From the NCBI RefSeq assembly GCF_009849585.1, contig NZ_VCRN01000001.1, forward strand, positions 124,001 through 188,000: a stretch of DNA of 64,000 nucleotides. The letters are read 5' to 3'. The position numbers and the translations under genes are program-made. The notes beneath the pieces are model-generated. The model was not told the DNA's origin, searched no databases, and worked only from the letters and a program-made list of their open reading frames with translations. The DNA comes from Bacillus sp. ZZV12-4809. Lineage in GTDB: Bacteria > Bacillota > Bacilli > Bacillales > Cytobacillaceae. Of this stretch, positions 8,993 through 17,078 are shown one piece after another (positions within the stretch are counted from its first letter, which is position 1; the number at the start of each line of letters is the position of its first letter).

Positions 8993-9007
8993 TGATTATT
9001 CTTCTCA
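8993..9007 (+). promoter_or_regulatory. weak Fur/PerR-like box upstream of the metal ATPase
   Basis: TGATTAT-T-CTTCTCA resembles the 7-1-7 Fur box with three mismatches. Offered because PfeT-type ATPases are known to be controlled by Fur/PerR in B. subtilis; the match alone would not be convincing. Confidence 0.25.
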
Positions 9008-9052
9008 ATAAGACAATTGAAAAAATAGTAAATTTATATTTTAGGAGGACAA

Positions 9053-10978
9053 ATGATGAGTATGGAGGCAAAGGCTCTGCTTAACAATAGCCCAGGATCC
9101 CAAGAAAATCTTTTAGAAAAAATTAAACCCCATGCTGAATTAATTGCCGCCCTTCTAAGCGGTGTATTGATTTTAACAGGCTGGCTGCTGGACCGAAACG
9201 GAATGGAAGCTGGTTCAATCGCTGCTTACCTGCTGGCTTTTGTGATCGGCGGCTTTGCGAAAGCAAAAGAAGGCATCGAAGAAACCATTGAGAATAAAGA
9301 ATTGAATGTTGAAATGCTGATGATCTTCGCTGCAATCGGCTCAGCAATTATCGGCTATTGGACAGAAGGCGCTATCCTGATATTTATTTTCGCAGTCAGC
9401 GGCGCTTTGGAGACCTACACCATGAACAAAAGCCATAAAGAAATCTCTTCCCTAATGGAATTGCAGCCGGAAGAAGCACTGAGAATTACGGATGGGTCAG
9501 AGGAACGTGTACATGTCTCAGCGCTTGAAATCGGGGATTTAATCCTTGTAAAGCCGGGTGAACGGGTCCCCTCTGATGGAACGATTGTAAAAGGCCTATC
9601 ATCGCTGGATGAAGCTGCTATAACGGGTGAGTCTCTGCCCGTTTCCAAAGGGGCAGATGACCAGGTATTTGCAGGGACAGTGAATTTGAACGGATCGATT
9701 ACAGTTGAAATAACAAAACCGAATAACGAAACCCTTTTTCAAAAAATTATTGAGCTGGTGCAATCCGCTCAAAGCGAGAAATCCCCTTCACAGCTTTTCA
9801 TTGAAAAATTTGAAGGTACTTATGTCAAAATTGTTTTGGCTGTTGTGTTTCTTATGATGTTTGCTCCACACTTTCTGTTGGGATGGAGCTGGACAGAAAC
9901 CTTTTACAGGGCCATGATCCTTCTTGTTGTGGCATCACCTTGTGCCCTTGTCGCATCGATTATGCCTGCGACTTTGTCCGCCATTTCAAATGGCGCGAGA
10001 CACGGCATCCTTTTTAAAGGCGGTGTGCACCTTGAGAACCTGAGTCATCTTAAGGCGATTGCCTTTGACAAAACCGGTACACTGACAAAAGGTAAGCCGG
10101 AAGTTACCGATGTAGTGGTTGTGGATGGGCTTTCCAAAGAAGAACTGCTTCTAAAGGTGGCCTCCATCGAGAGCCATTCAAACCATCCTCTTGCTAATGC
10201 CATCGTCAAGCATGCAAAGAAGGAACTCTCTGAGCCCCTAATCCGTCCGGAAAGCATTGAAGATGTAGCGGGTTATGGTGTGAAAGCTAAGGTTCATCAG
10301 GATGAATGGAAAATCGGCAAAGCCTCTTTTGTCGGTAATACAGAGGCAAATGCATTTGCAGACGGAGCAGCCGACCGCATGGCAAGCGAAGGAAAAACCG
10401 TTGTGTTTGTACAGAAAAACGATGAAGTCATCGGTCTGATTTCCCTGAAGGATGTTGTCCGCGAGGAAACCAAACAGGCAATTGGCCTTTTAAAGAAACA
10501 GGGAATTTACACGATCATGCTGACTGGGGACAGCCAGACAACAGCAGCAGCGATTGCAGGCGAAAGCCATGTCAATGAACATATTGCTGAATGCCTGCCT
10601 GAAAACAAAGTCGAGCATTTGAAAAAGCTGAAAGAAAAATACATCAATGTTGCCATGGTTGGTGACGGAATTAACGATGCCCCTGCTCTGGCCACTGCCA
10701 ATGTCGGAATTGCTATGGGCGAAGGAACAGATGTAGCACTTGAAACGGCTGATGTGGTTTTAATGAAAAATGACCTCCCCAAAATTGCAGAAGCCATTGA
10801 ACTGTCAAGGCGGATGAATCGCATTATCAAACAGAATGTCATTTTCTCCATCACGGTAATTATGTTTTTAATTGCATCCAACTTCCTGCAGCTGCTTGAC
10901 CTTCCATATGGAGTGATCGGCCATGAAGGGTCAACGATTTTAGTTATTTTAAACAGTCTGAGGCTGTTAAGATCATAA
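9053..10978 (+). CDS. pfeT: P1B-4-type heavy-metal efflux ATPase (PfeT/ZosA-like)
   Basis: A 641-residue P-type ATPase predicted to export Fe(II) or a similar divalent metal. Seen: the actuator loop motif TGES (about 194-197), the SPC metal site of the membrane region at 295-297, phosphorylated Asp339 in DKTGTLTKG, hinge motif GDGINDAPAL, and HEGST from residue 624 in the last membrane helix. SPC plus HEG(G/S)T defines the P1B-4 class. There is no N-terminal heavy-metal domain, as in B. subtilis PfeT (ZosA). AGGAGG precedes the ATG. The metal is inferred from the class; Co or Zn remain possible. Confidence 0.85.
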   Translation: MMSMEAKALLNNSPGSQENLLEKIKPHAELIAALLSGVLILTGWLLDRNGMEAGSIAAYLLAFVIGGFAKAKEGIEETIENKELNVEMLMIFAAIGSAIIGYWTEGAILIFIFAVSGALETYTMNKSHKEISSLMELQPEEALRITDGSEERVHVSALEIGDLILVKPGERVPSDGTIVKGLSSLDEAAITGESLPVSKGADDQVFAGTVNLNGSITVEITKPNNETLFQKIIELVQSAQSEKSPSQLFIEKFEGTYVKIVLAVVFLMMFAPHFLLGWSWTETFYRAMILLVVASPCALVASIMPATLSAISNGARHGILFKGGVHLENLSHLKAIAFDKTGTLTKGKPEVTDVVVVDGLSKEELLLKVASIESHSNHPLANAIVKHAKKELSEPLIRPESIEDVAGYGVKAKVHQDEWKIGKASFVGNTEANAFADGAADRMASEGKTVVFVQKNDEVIGLISLKDVVREETKQAIGLLKKQGIYTIMLTGDSQTTAAAIAGESHVNEHIAECLPENKVEHLKKLKEKYINVAMVGDGINDAPALATANVGIAMGEGTDVALETADVVLMKNDLPKIAEAIELSRRMNRIIKQNVIFSITVIMFLIASNFLQLLDLPYGVIGHEGSTILVILNSLRLLRS

Positions 10979-10980
10979 GG

Positions 10981-11015
10981 AAAGCCTGGGAATTCAAATT
11001 CCCAGGCTTTTTTAT
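10981..11015. terminator. terminator after the metal ATPase, bidirectional
   Basis: AAAGCCTGGGAATT, CAA, AATTCCCAGGCTTTTTTA: a 14-bp perfect stem with T tract; also serves the small minus-strand gene at 11019. Confidence 0.9.
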
Positions 11016-11018
11016 TAA

Positions 11019-11123
11019 TTAGTGATAGCCGTTCTGCCCGTTAGCAGAACCGGATGTTTTTTGTTTTGGTTTGTTTTTGCCTTTTTGCTTCGTACCGCCA
11101 TCTTTTTTCGTATGTTTTGTCAT
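11019..11123 (-). CDS. 34-residue Lys/Gly-rich small protein
   Basis: ATG with an ideal AGGAGGG site seven bases upstream encodes 34 residues beginning MTKHTKKDGG, rich in Lys, Gln and Gly and ending GQNGYH. The basic, disordered composition resembles small acid-soluble or other minor spore proteins of Bacillus, but I do not recognise a specific family. It lies between two strong terminated units, so it is probably transcribed alone. Confidence 0.6.
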   Translation of the reverse strand: MTKHTKKDGGTKQKGKNKPKQKTSGSANGQNGYH

Positions 11124-11205
11124 ATCGATACCCTCCTGATGTATTCATTTTCCCCCATTACTAGTGTGTAACGGAGAGTCAATTTTTAAGAAGGTAACTT
11201 TTTCA

Positions 11206-12030
11206 TCAGCAATCGTCTTTATTGATTTTCGAATAGGTGGCATTGATTTCTCCGCCTACAATGATGATAATGCCGGATATGTAGAACCAGATCATAAGCA
11301 CGATAATAGCGCCAATGCTTCCATATGTTGCGGAAAAATTGCCGAAGCTGCTGACATAGTATGAAAAGGCCAGTGATGAAAGCACCCAGCCGATTGTAGC
11401 AAAAACGGCACCTGGAACAGCGCTGATACAGGTTAATTTCTTATTAGGCGCAATCCAGTACAGCCCTGTAAACACCACAAAAAGAATGAACGGACTCACC
11501 AGCCAGCGAATCATATTCCAAATGGCCAGAAATTGGCCTGATAAACCAAATTCCGAAGAAATAAACAAGCCAATCTGCCTTCCGAAAACAGGAAGAAGCA
11601 GAGCCAGTACAAAGACAAAAATCATTGCAAATGTAAGCAGGATCGACATCCCGCGTGCAATAATAAAATGGCGGGTTTCCTTTACGTCATATGCCTTATT
11701 AAAAGCCTTCACCACTGCATTGATTCCATTCGAAGCCGACCAGAGCGTAGCAATGATCCCGAAGGAAAGCAGCTTTCCATTCCGCTTCGTAATCTCATAA
11801 ATATTGGTTTCAATCAGCTTCATGGTCTCTCCCGGTGCAAAATCACGGACAACATTTAAAATATCCTGCTGTGTGATCGGCAAATAAGGAACGAGCGTGA
11901 CCAGAAAAATTAACAGAGGAAAAAGAGAGAGAAGAAAGAAATACGCTAATTGGGCAGCAAGTCCAAATACATCATCTTCCTCTACTCTTTTCCATAAGTT
12001 TGGAATTAGAGCCGAAAGAGTTCGTCCCAT
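11206..12030 (-). CDS. yfkH: YihY/BrkB-family membrane protein (YfkH)
   Basis: A 274-residue integral membrane protein of the YihY family, long mislabelled ribonuclease BN. About six hydrophobic segments; conserved family features include LAAQLAYFFLLSLFPLLIF near the N-terminus and TYGSIGAIIVLMIWFYISG near the C-terminus. Function unknown. It starts 19 bases after the YtxH gene at 12050-12430 and probably shares its sigma-B-type promoter, as the yfkJ-yfkI-yfkH unit does in B. subtilis (recalled). Confidence 0.85.
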   Translation of the reverse strand: MGRTLSALIPNLWKRVEEDDVFGLAAQLAYFFLLSLFPLLIFLVTLVPYLPITQQDILNVVRDFAPGETMKLIETNIYEITKRNGKLLSFGIIATLWSASNGINAVVKAFNKAYDVKETRHFIIARGMSILLTFAMIFVFVLALLLPVFGRQIGLFISSEFGLSGQFLAIWNMIRWLVSPFILFVVFTGLYWIAPNKKLTCISAVPGAVFATIGWVLSSLAFSYYVSSFGNFSATYGSIGAIIVLMIWFYISGIIIIVGGEINATYSKINKDDC

Positions 12031-12049
12031 TCCAACACCTCACTTGTTA

Positions 12050-12430
12050 TTAATGCGGAAGCTGTACTGAATCATCATCAGATTTGTCCGGCAGTTCACT
12101 TGATCCATTTAGTTTAATATCTGAAAATGCCTGCTTTGTATTCTGGACAATCTGTGTTACTTCCGGTGCCATTTCCTTTATTTCTTCCACAGTTCCCGTA
12201 ATAAAAGCGACGTCTTCACTAACCTGGTCAATGGCGGTTTTGACCTTATTGGAAACATCCTTCACCTGATTCACTGCTTCACTTGGGTGCTTTAAATAAT
12301 AGCCGACATTGCTGGATGTTTTCCGGCAATTATCAAAAACAGTTTCTCTTGTGGATTTGTCCAGAAGGCTTAGCGCACCTCCTGCAAGCGCACCATACAT
12401 GACACCTTTCCAAAATAATGATTTCCCCAT
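12050..12430 (-). CDS. short YtxH-domain stress protein (126 aa)
   Basis: Same family as 993-1619: a hydrophobic glycine/alanine segment at about 8-21 (WKGVMYGALAGGALSLLD) followed by KSTRETV, then a long charged helical region. Membrane-anchored or membrane-associated. It is the first gene of a two-gene unit with yfkH and occupies the place of yfkI. A sigma-B-type promoter is at 12479-12504. AAAGGAG precedes the ATG. Confidence 0.8.
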   Translation of the reverse strand: MGKSLFWKGVMYGALAGGALSLLDKSTRETVFDNCRKTSSNVGYYLKHPSEAVNQVKDVSNKVKTAIDQVSEDVAFITGTVEEIKEMAPEVTQIVQNTKQAFSDIKLNGSSELPDKSDDDSVQLPH

Positions 12431-12478
12431 ATTTTATTCTCCTTTAGCTAAATTATTATATGAAAATTTTATTCAATT

Positions 12479-12504
12479 TTTCCCTTTTTTCGGTTCTGCG
12501 AAAC
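12479..12504 (-). promoter_or_regulatory. sigma-B-type promoter of the YtxH-yfkH unit
   Basis: Minus strand GTTTCG, 14 bases, GGGAAA, about 50 bases upstream of the start at 12430. Confidence 0.55.
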
Positions 12505-12656
12505 CTGACTCGTCCAATGGCCAGCTTCTCCTTTATTTTCTACTAATTTCCATGGTACATGCAAGTCTAATTTAAGTTGACAATTTGCTGATATCGTGGA
12601 AAGATGATAAGAAAAGTGTACGCGTTTAATTACATAGCGATGAGAGGGTGTTGGGA

Positions 12657-12887
12657 ATGAGTAATTTGTCTGTGAAATCGGCTGAGAATGTGGAGTTTAT
12701 GATTGAGGCTATTAAGGAGAAGCTGAAGGTTTTGAATTTAGGCGCTATTAAGCCATCGCATTTTGATGAGGAAATGTATGAGGAATTGAAGGATATTTAT
12801 GATCTTGTTATGAAAAAGGATTCGTTTAGTCCGAATGAAATGCAGGCTCTTGTTGAAGAGCTGGGGAATTTGAGGAAGAATAAATAA
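12657..12887 (+). CDS. yfkK: DUF1128 protein YfkK
   Basis: A 76-residue cytosolic protein of the DUF1128 family, matching YfkK of B. subtilis in size and in motifs such as [10 protein letters not shown] and DIYDLVMKK. Function unknown. An in-frame GTG lies nine bases further up (12648), but the ATG is chosen because GAGAGGGTG is correctly spaced from it. Confidence 0.8.
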   Translation: MSNLSVKSAENVEFMIEAIKEKLKVLNLGAIKPSHFDEEMYEELKDIYDLVMKKDSFSPNEMQALVEELGNLRKNK

Positions 12888-12968
12888 TTTTGGGAGCAGC
12901 CATTTGAGGGCTGCTTTTTTGATGGGGTTAGGTATCCATATAAACATTATATGCATCTGTTGATTTGG

Positions 12969-13099
12969 GTGCTGATTTCCGCTGCAGGGCCTCGCTTTCC
13001 ACGGGGCTACCGGGAGCCTCCTCGACGCTTTGCGTCTGTGGGGTCTCCCCTGGGTCGCTACTCCCGTAGGAGTCGAGTCCCTTCCGCTCCAATCAGCAC
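12969..13099. repeat. dispersed palindromic intergenic element, complete 131-bp copy
   Basis: Bounded by perfect 9-bp inverted ends GTGCTGATT and AATCAGCAC. Inside are CCACGGGGCTACCGGGAG, GCCTCCTCGACGC, TCTGTGGGGTCTCCCC and CTTCCGCTCC, shared with the elements at 5516-5806 and 59410-59485. No open frame of its own; probably a non-autonomous REP- or bcr-like element. Confidence 0.75.
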
Positions 13100-13149
13100 G
13101 GTTTAATAAGGAATTTTAGAAAATCAAATCCCGAATAAATAACTCCTAA

Positions 13150-13181
13150 AAAACCCCCTGCCAATTAGCAGAGGGCTGTCG
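13150..13181 (-). terminator. terminator of yfkM
   Basis: Minus strand: CCCTCTGC, TAATT, GGCAGGGGGTTTTTTAG. Confidence 0.85.
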
Positions 13182-13187
13182 ATTTCA

Positions 13188-13703
13188 TTATCCTAACACT
13201 TTAAGCGATTCACGTGTGAATGCCGGGATGTCGTCAGGCTGGCGGCTTGTGACTAGCTGGTTTTGGCATACGACGACTTCTGAGTCCTCGAATTTGGCTC
13301 CTGCGTATTCCATGTCCACCTGGATGGATTTGTAGCCGGTTGCGGCACGGCCTTCGAGAGCCTTGGCTGTGATCAAGAGCTGTGGTCCATGGCAGATCGC
13401 GAAGACTGGTTTCTTTTCATCCATAAAAGATTTGGCAAATTGGACGAATCGGTCATCGGCACGAAGCTGGTCAGGCGAGAAGCCTCCTGGCAGGAATAGG
13501 GCATCAAAGTCCTTCGGGTTTACGCTGTCAATGCTCTGATCTATTTGAACAGTGGCTTCACCCTGTTTTCCTTTAACAGATTTGCCTTGTTCCTTTTCAA
13601 TCGTCACGACTTCATGTCCTGCTTCTTTAAAGGCTTGTGCAGGTTCCGTGTACTCACTGTCCTCGAACATCTCGGTAATTAAGCATGCGATTTTTTTACT
13701 CAT
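13188..13703 (-). CDS. yfkM: DJ-1/PfpI-family general stress protein YfkM
   Basis: A 171-residue PfpI-like protein with the class I glutamine-amidotransferase-like fold. The nucleophile elbow AICHGPQLL puts the reactive cysteine at about residue 103, followed by His104; the oxyanion region FLPGGFSPDQLR is also present. Members act as deglycase-like or protease-like stress proteins; the true activity is debated. A near-perfect sigma-B promoter at 13742-13766 agrees with its known general-stress role in B. subtilis (GSP18). Confidence 0.9.
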   Translation of the reverse strand: MSKKIACLITEMFEDSEYTEPAQAFKEAGHEVVTIEKEQGKSVKGKQGEATVQIDQSIDSVNPKDFDALFLPGGFSPDQLRADDRFVQFAKSFMDEKKPVFAICHGPQLLITAKALEGRAATGYKSIQVDMEYAGAKFEDSEVVVCQNQLVTSRQPDDIPAFTRESLKVLG

Positions 13704-13741
13704 TTATACCATCTCCTTATAAAAATCTTCACATAAGGAGA

Positions 13742-13766
13742 TTTCCCTCATTAGCCAATCTTAAAC
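13742..13766 (-). promoter_or_regulatory. sigma-B promoter of yfkM
   Basis: Minus strand GTTTAA, 13 bases, GGGAAA: consensus -35 and -10 for sigma-B, about 40 bases before the ATG. Confidence 0.8.
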
Positions 13767-13779
13767 GCAAAATAGCGTT

Positions 13780-14508
13780 TTAAAACACACCGCTGTCCAT
13801 TCTTCTCGCAAAATCAACAAACCGGAACTTGTCCGGTCTGTGCCGGGATTCTGTGTACTGAAACAGAGCCGCATCATCAAAGTAAATATAATTTTTTACC
13901 ACGACGATAGCATGGAACCCTTCCATATCCAGATGCCTGCGGTCTTCAGCAGTTGGCTCTTCCACTGTGAATTCCTTTTTGGCAAAGCTGATTTTTTTTC
14001 CGAGTTCACCCTCAATGTAGGCAAAGATAGAGTTCTGGCAAATTTCTTTGGTTAACCCCGGGACAAACTTTGCTATTAGAAAATCCTTGTCCAAAATGAT
14101 CCGCTCATCTTCAATTTTCCGGATTCGAAACACTTTCCATATCTTTTCATCTTGATCAATTTGAAGATGCTTCATCTTTTCAGCATCAGGCTGAGTCAGG
14201 GAAAATTCCTCCACAAGTGTTTCCGCACGCTGTCCCATTTTCCCGGCCAGCTCTTTAAAGCTGACAAGGCCCGATATGGGAAACTGCAGTTTTTTTAAAT
14301 CAAGGACCATCGAGCCCTTTCCGCGTATTTTCTGAATAAAACCGTTTTGCGCCAGCAAATTCAGCGCTTTGCGGATCGTTTCCCTTGAAGTGGAATACAT
14401 ACCCGTCAATTCATGTTCAGATGGCAGAATGGATCTGGCGGGATACTTGCCTTCCTGGATTTGCTGGGCAAGCTCTTCATATATCATTAAATATTTATTA
14501 TTTCTCAT
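13780..14508 (-). CDS. treR: trehalose operon repressor TreR (GntR family), orphan
   Basis: A GntR/HutC transcription factor: N-terminal winged helix (ILPSEHELTGMYSTSRETIRKAL, about 25-47, ending in IRKIRGKGS-like wing) and a C-terminal UTRA ligand domain. The run YTESRHRPDKFRFVDFARR at the end matches TreR, which senses trehalose-6-phosphate. The start chosen is the ATG preceded by GGTGAT at ideal spacing, giving 242 residues; a TTG at 14529 is the alternative. No treP or treA gene adjoins it, so its targets must be elsewhere or missing. Confidence 0.85.
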   Translation of the reverse strand: MRNNKYLMIYEELAQQIQEGKYPARSILPSEHELTGMYSTSRETIRKALNLLAQNGFIQKIRGKGSMVLDLKKLQFPISGLVSFKELAGKMGQRAETLVEEFSLTQPDAEKMKHLQIDQDEKIWKVFRIRKIEDERIILDKDFLIAKFVPGLTKEICQNSIFAYIEGELGKKISFAKKEFTVEEPTAEDRRHLDMEGFHAIVVVKNYIYFDDAALFQYTESRHRPDKFRFVDFARRMDSGVF

Positions 14509-14567
14509 TTCAATCACCATTTCAGTCAAGTTACCCCCATTCTACCATTAAATGAGCGGGCTTTGAA

Positions 14568-15557
14568 TTATCGGCTGGACAGCTGGATAAAATACCATCC
14601 GCCTTCCGTTACGACCGGCTTGAAGGTTTTCACTTTAAGCTTCAGCTCTTTAGCGAGATGATGGATATCCTCCTCGGTCGGAGTTGGATAAAGATTTTCA
14701 AAGGCAGAAAAGAAGCTGTTAAACACACTGGAAAACTCCTCGCCTTTTTTTGAATGAAGAATGGGGGTGATAATGGTAATGGATCCTTTCCGGCTAAGCC
14801 AGCTTTTAAGCCGGGATAGAAGCTGCCTGTGATCCTCCGGCTGGATGTAGTGAAGCAGGTTATTGACCATAATCAAATCAGCCTGATGCTCTGGAGAGTA
14901 TTCATGAACATCTGCTGTAACGATTTGAATGTTAGGAATGTCTTTGCAATTAGTTCGGGCAGATTCTGCAACCTCTTCATTCATTTCAATTCCTGCCAGT
15001 TTGGCATTCGGGAACTTTTGGCTGATTCTGCTTAAATACCCGCCTTCCCCGCAGCCAATATCAATGATCCGCTCCATTTTGTTTTTCTTAATGGTTTTCA
15101 TCAAACGAGGCAGGGCAAGCTGCTCAAGCAGGGATGAGGTTCTCGCTACTGTCGGTCCATGCTCTTCATGGTTAAAAGTATTCTTCTTATTGGAACGTAG
15201 CAGTTCTGGATAGGAAAGTAAAGTTGGGATATGCAATTCCATCATTTCCTTCAGGATGATTCCTGTGGAACGGGGGTTATTCGGTGTGGACGGAAGACTG
15301 AATTTCGATGCTGTCTTGATTTTGTCCTTGCCTTTCTTTTTCAAATGGCGGATCGCCAGCCCCACCTCCACCCATCTTAAAAGCAGCTCCTCCTGCAGAT
15401 TTCTGCTTGATGCCACCTCTTTTACCGTTCTCCAGCTGCGGAACTGTGAAAAAAGGTCTAGCTCAAATCCGACGTATGCATGCCAGCTGTATAGAAAGGG
15501 CTGGTTCTTTTTCATCCAATTTCGCGCTTTTAATAACCTCACATATTCATTTATCAT
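14568..15557 (-). CDS. class I SAM-dependent methyltransferase (329 aa)
   Basis: N-terminal helical/winged-helix-like region of about 150 residues, then a Rossmann methyltransferase domain with motif I IDIGCGEGGYL (about 165-175), an acidic residue at the end of strand 2 (GIEM) and motif ADVHEYS. The layout is like small-molecule O- or C-methyltransferases rather than rRNA/protein ones. Its start overlaps the end of the upstream flavin hydroxylase by 4 bases, so they are translationally coupled. The substrate is unknown; a shared pigment or quinone-like aromatic is inferred only from the pairing. Confidence 0.75.
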   Translation of the reverse strand: MINEYVRLLKARNWMKKNQPFLYSWHAYVGFELDLFSQFRSWRTVKEVASSRNLQEELLLRWVEVGLAIRHLKKKGKDKIKTASKFSLPSTPNNPRSTGIILKEMMELHIPTLLSYPELLRSNKKNTFNHEEHGPTVARTSSLLEQLALPRLMKTIKKNKMERIIDIGCGEGGYLSRISQKFPNAKLAGIEMNEEVAESARTNCKDIPNIQIVTADVHEYSPEHQADLIMVNNLLHYIQPEDHRQLLSRLKSWLSRKGSITIITPILHSKKGEEFSSVFNSFFSAFENLYPTPTEEDIHHLAKELKLKVKTFKPVVTEGGWYFIQLSSR

Positions 15558-16855
15558 GGCTGTTCAACCTTCCTCCAGGGATAGTCTTCTTTTTCTGTAT
15601 AAAAATAATGGCTTTTCACTGAATCGGGTAAATCTTCTTTTCTAGCCGGCATGATTCCAGCCTGAATCAATCGGTCCCTAAGACTCTCCGGCCAATAACC
15701 GAGGCCTGAGACATTCAGCATTTGCTTATATTGCAGGGTTTTATCTCTTTCAATCTGCTTCAGGCCTTTTCGGCGGACTCCTGTGATTAGACGATTGGAG
15801 TAAGAATAAGCAATGGCGGATAAATGGCTGAGGCTAATCATGTTTTCAGCGCGGGGTTTCCGGACCTTTTCATACCATTTCAGCTTGTCCGGCACGATTC
15901 TTCCGCTCGTATACATCTCAGCAAGCAATTCACCCAGCACATCGGCATCCTGAATCGCCATATTCATGCCTTCCCCTGCCATCGGGTGCACTGTATGTGC
16001 CGCATCGCCCAGAATCGCCATTCTTCCATCCACATATTTATCTGCATAAAAAGCCGTCGGAATCATCAGCTGAATATCCTTCCAGTTTTTCAGCCTCGTC
16101 ACATACCCGTCCAATTCAGGAAAAAGCTCTACATAATTTTTATGGAAATAGTGAATTCCTTTTTGGAGATGTTCCTTATAAGAACCCTCCGGTATTAAAT
16201 AAACAGACCGTACTTTCGCACCCGGCAGCGGAAATAATCCGAGGAACCGCTCATCCTTAGAGATGATTTTCCCTTCCTCCAATGAATGCGGGCGGGGAAA
16301 GGTGACCGTTAAGAATTGATGGTTGTATTCTATCTTTTTAATTTTGCTGTTCATTTCTTTTCGGGTAATGGAATTTCTTCCTTCAGCGCCTATATAAAAA
16401 TCAGCTCTCACTGTCAGCTGCTCCTTTACATCCTTCCGCTCCACCAGTAAGTCGCCATTGTCATACCCTTTTGCCAGGGACCCTGGCAGATAATGAAAAT
16501 TTGAATAGTGAAGCGCCTGTTTAAGAAGAATCCCTTTCAGCTTTTCATGCTCGATCATGAGTGAGTAATCATAATCTCCAGGGAGAATACTGTAATCCAT
16601 TGCAAACTCTTTCTCCCCTTCCTCAAACGCGATCCGGGAAAAGGAAAAGCCATTTTCCAAGATTTCACCCAGGGCATTCAGCTCTTCAAAAATTTTCAGG
16701 CTCTTTGGCTGTAAGAGTTCCCCTCTATAAACGGAAGATGGGGCATCCAGCTTTTCCACTATAGTGACATCAATATTGGATTGAGCCAGCTTCAGACCAA
16801 GCGTCAAACCGCCAATCCCTCCGCCCAATATGGCAACCTCTGTTTTCAAGGACAT
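15554..16855 (-). CDS. FAD-dependent aromatic hydroxylase (UbiH/PHBH-like)
   Basis: A 433-residue class A flavin monooxygenase. Seen: N-terminal GGGIGGLTLGLKLA dinucleotide fold (about 11-24), the DG-type region, and the C-terminal FAD motif ILGDAAHTVHPMAGEGMNMAIQDADVL (about 279-305). These enzymes hydroxylate phenols or quinone precursors with NAD(P)H and oxygen. It is the first gene of a two-gene unit with the methyltransferase. Bacillus makes menaquinone without such a step, so this pair is probably for a different aromatic compound. Confidence 0.8.
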   Translation of the reverse strand: MSLKTEVAILGGGIGGLTLGLKLAQSNIDVTIVEKLDAPSSVYRGELLQPKSLKIFEELNALGEILENGFSFSRIAFEEGEKEFAMDYSILPGDYDYSLMIEHEKLKGILLKQALHYSNFHYLPGSLAKGYDNGDLLVERKDVKEQLTVRADFYIGAEGRNSITRKEMNSKIKKIEYNHQFLTVTFPRPHSLEEGKIISKDERFLGLFPLPGAKVRSVYLIPEGSYKEHLQKGIHYFHKNYVELFPELDGYVTRLKNWKDIQLMIPTAFYADKYVDGRMAILGDAAHTVHPMAGEGMNMAIQDADVLGELLAEMYTSGRIVPDKLKWYEKVRKPRAENMISLSHLSAIAYSYSNRLITGVRRKGLKQIERDKTLQYKQMLNVSGLGYWPESLRDRLIQAGIMPARKEDLPDSVKSHYFYTEKEDYPWRKVEQP

Positions 16856-17078
16856 GTTTCCACCACCTTTGCCTTTTATTTAACCTCCTTTTTAAAAAGC
16901 AAAACCAATGGATATGCTGATATTACAATGTCTGGAAAAAATTTATAGAACAAACTTTTGAAAATAGGAGTATGATTGTGGAAGGCACCTATATTTTCAA
17001 AATCCTGTATAATAGATAGAGTAAAATTAATTAACGTACCCTTTGGGCTATATATAGCAATATTTTGGAGGCAATAAA

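Noticed and set aside
14509-14529. TTG at 14529 as treR start
   Set aside because: The ATG at 14508 has a better placed GGTGAT and gives the family's usual length.
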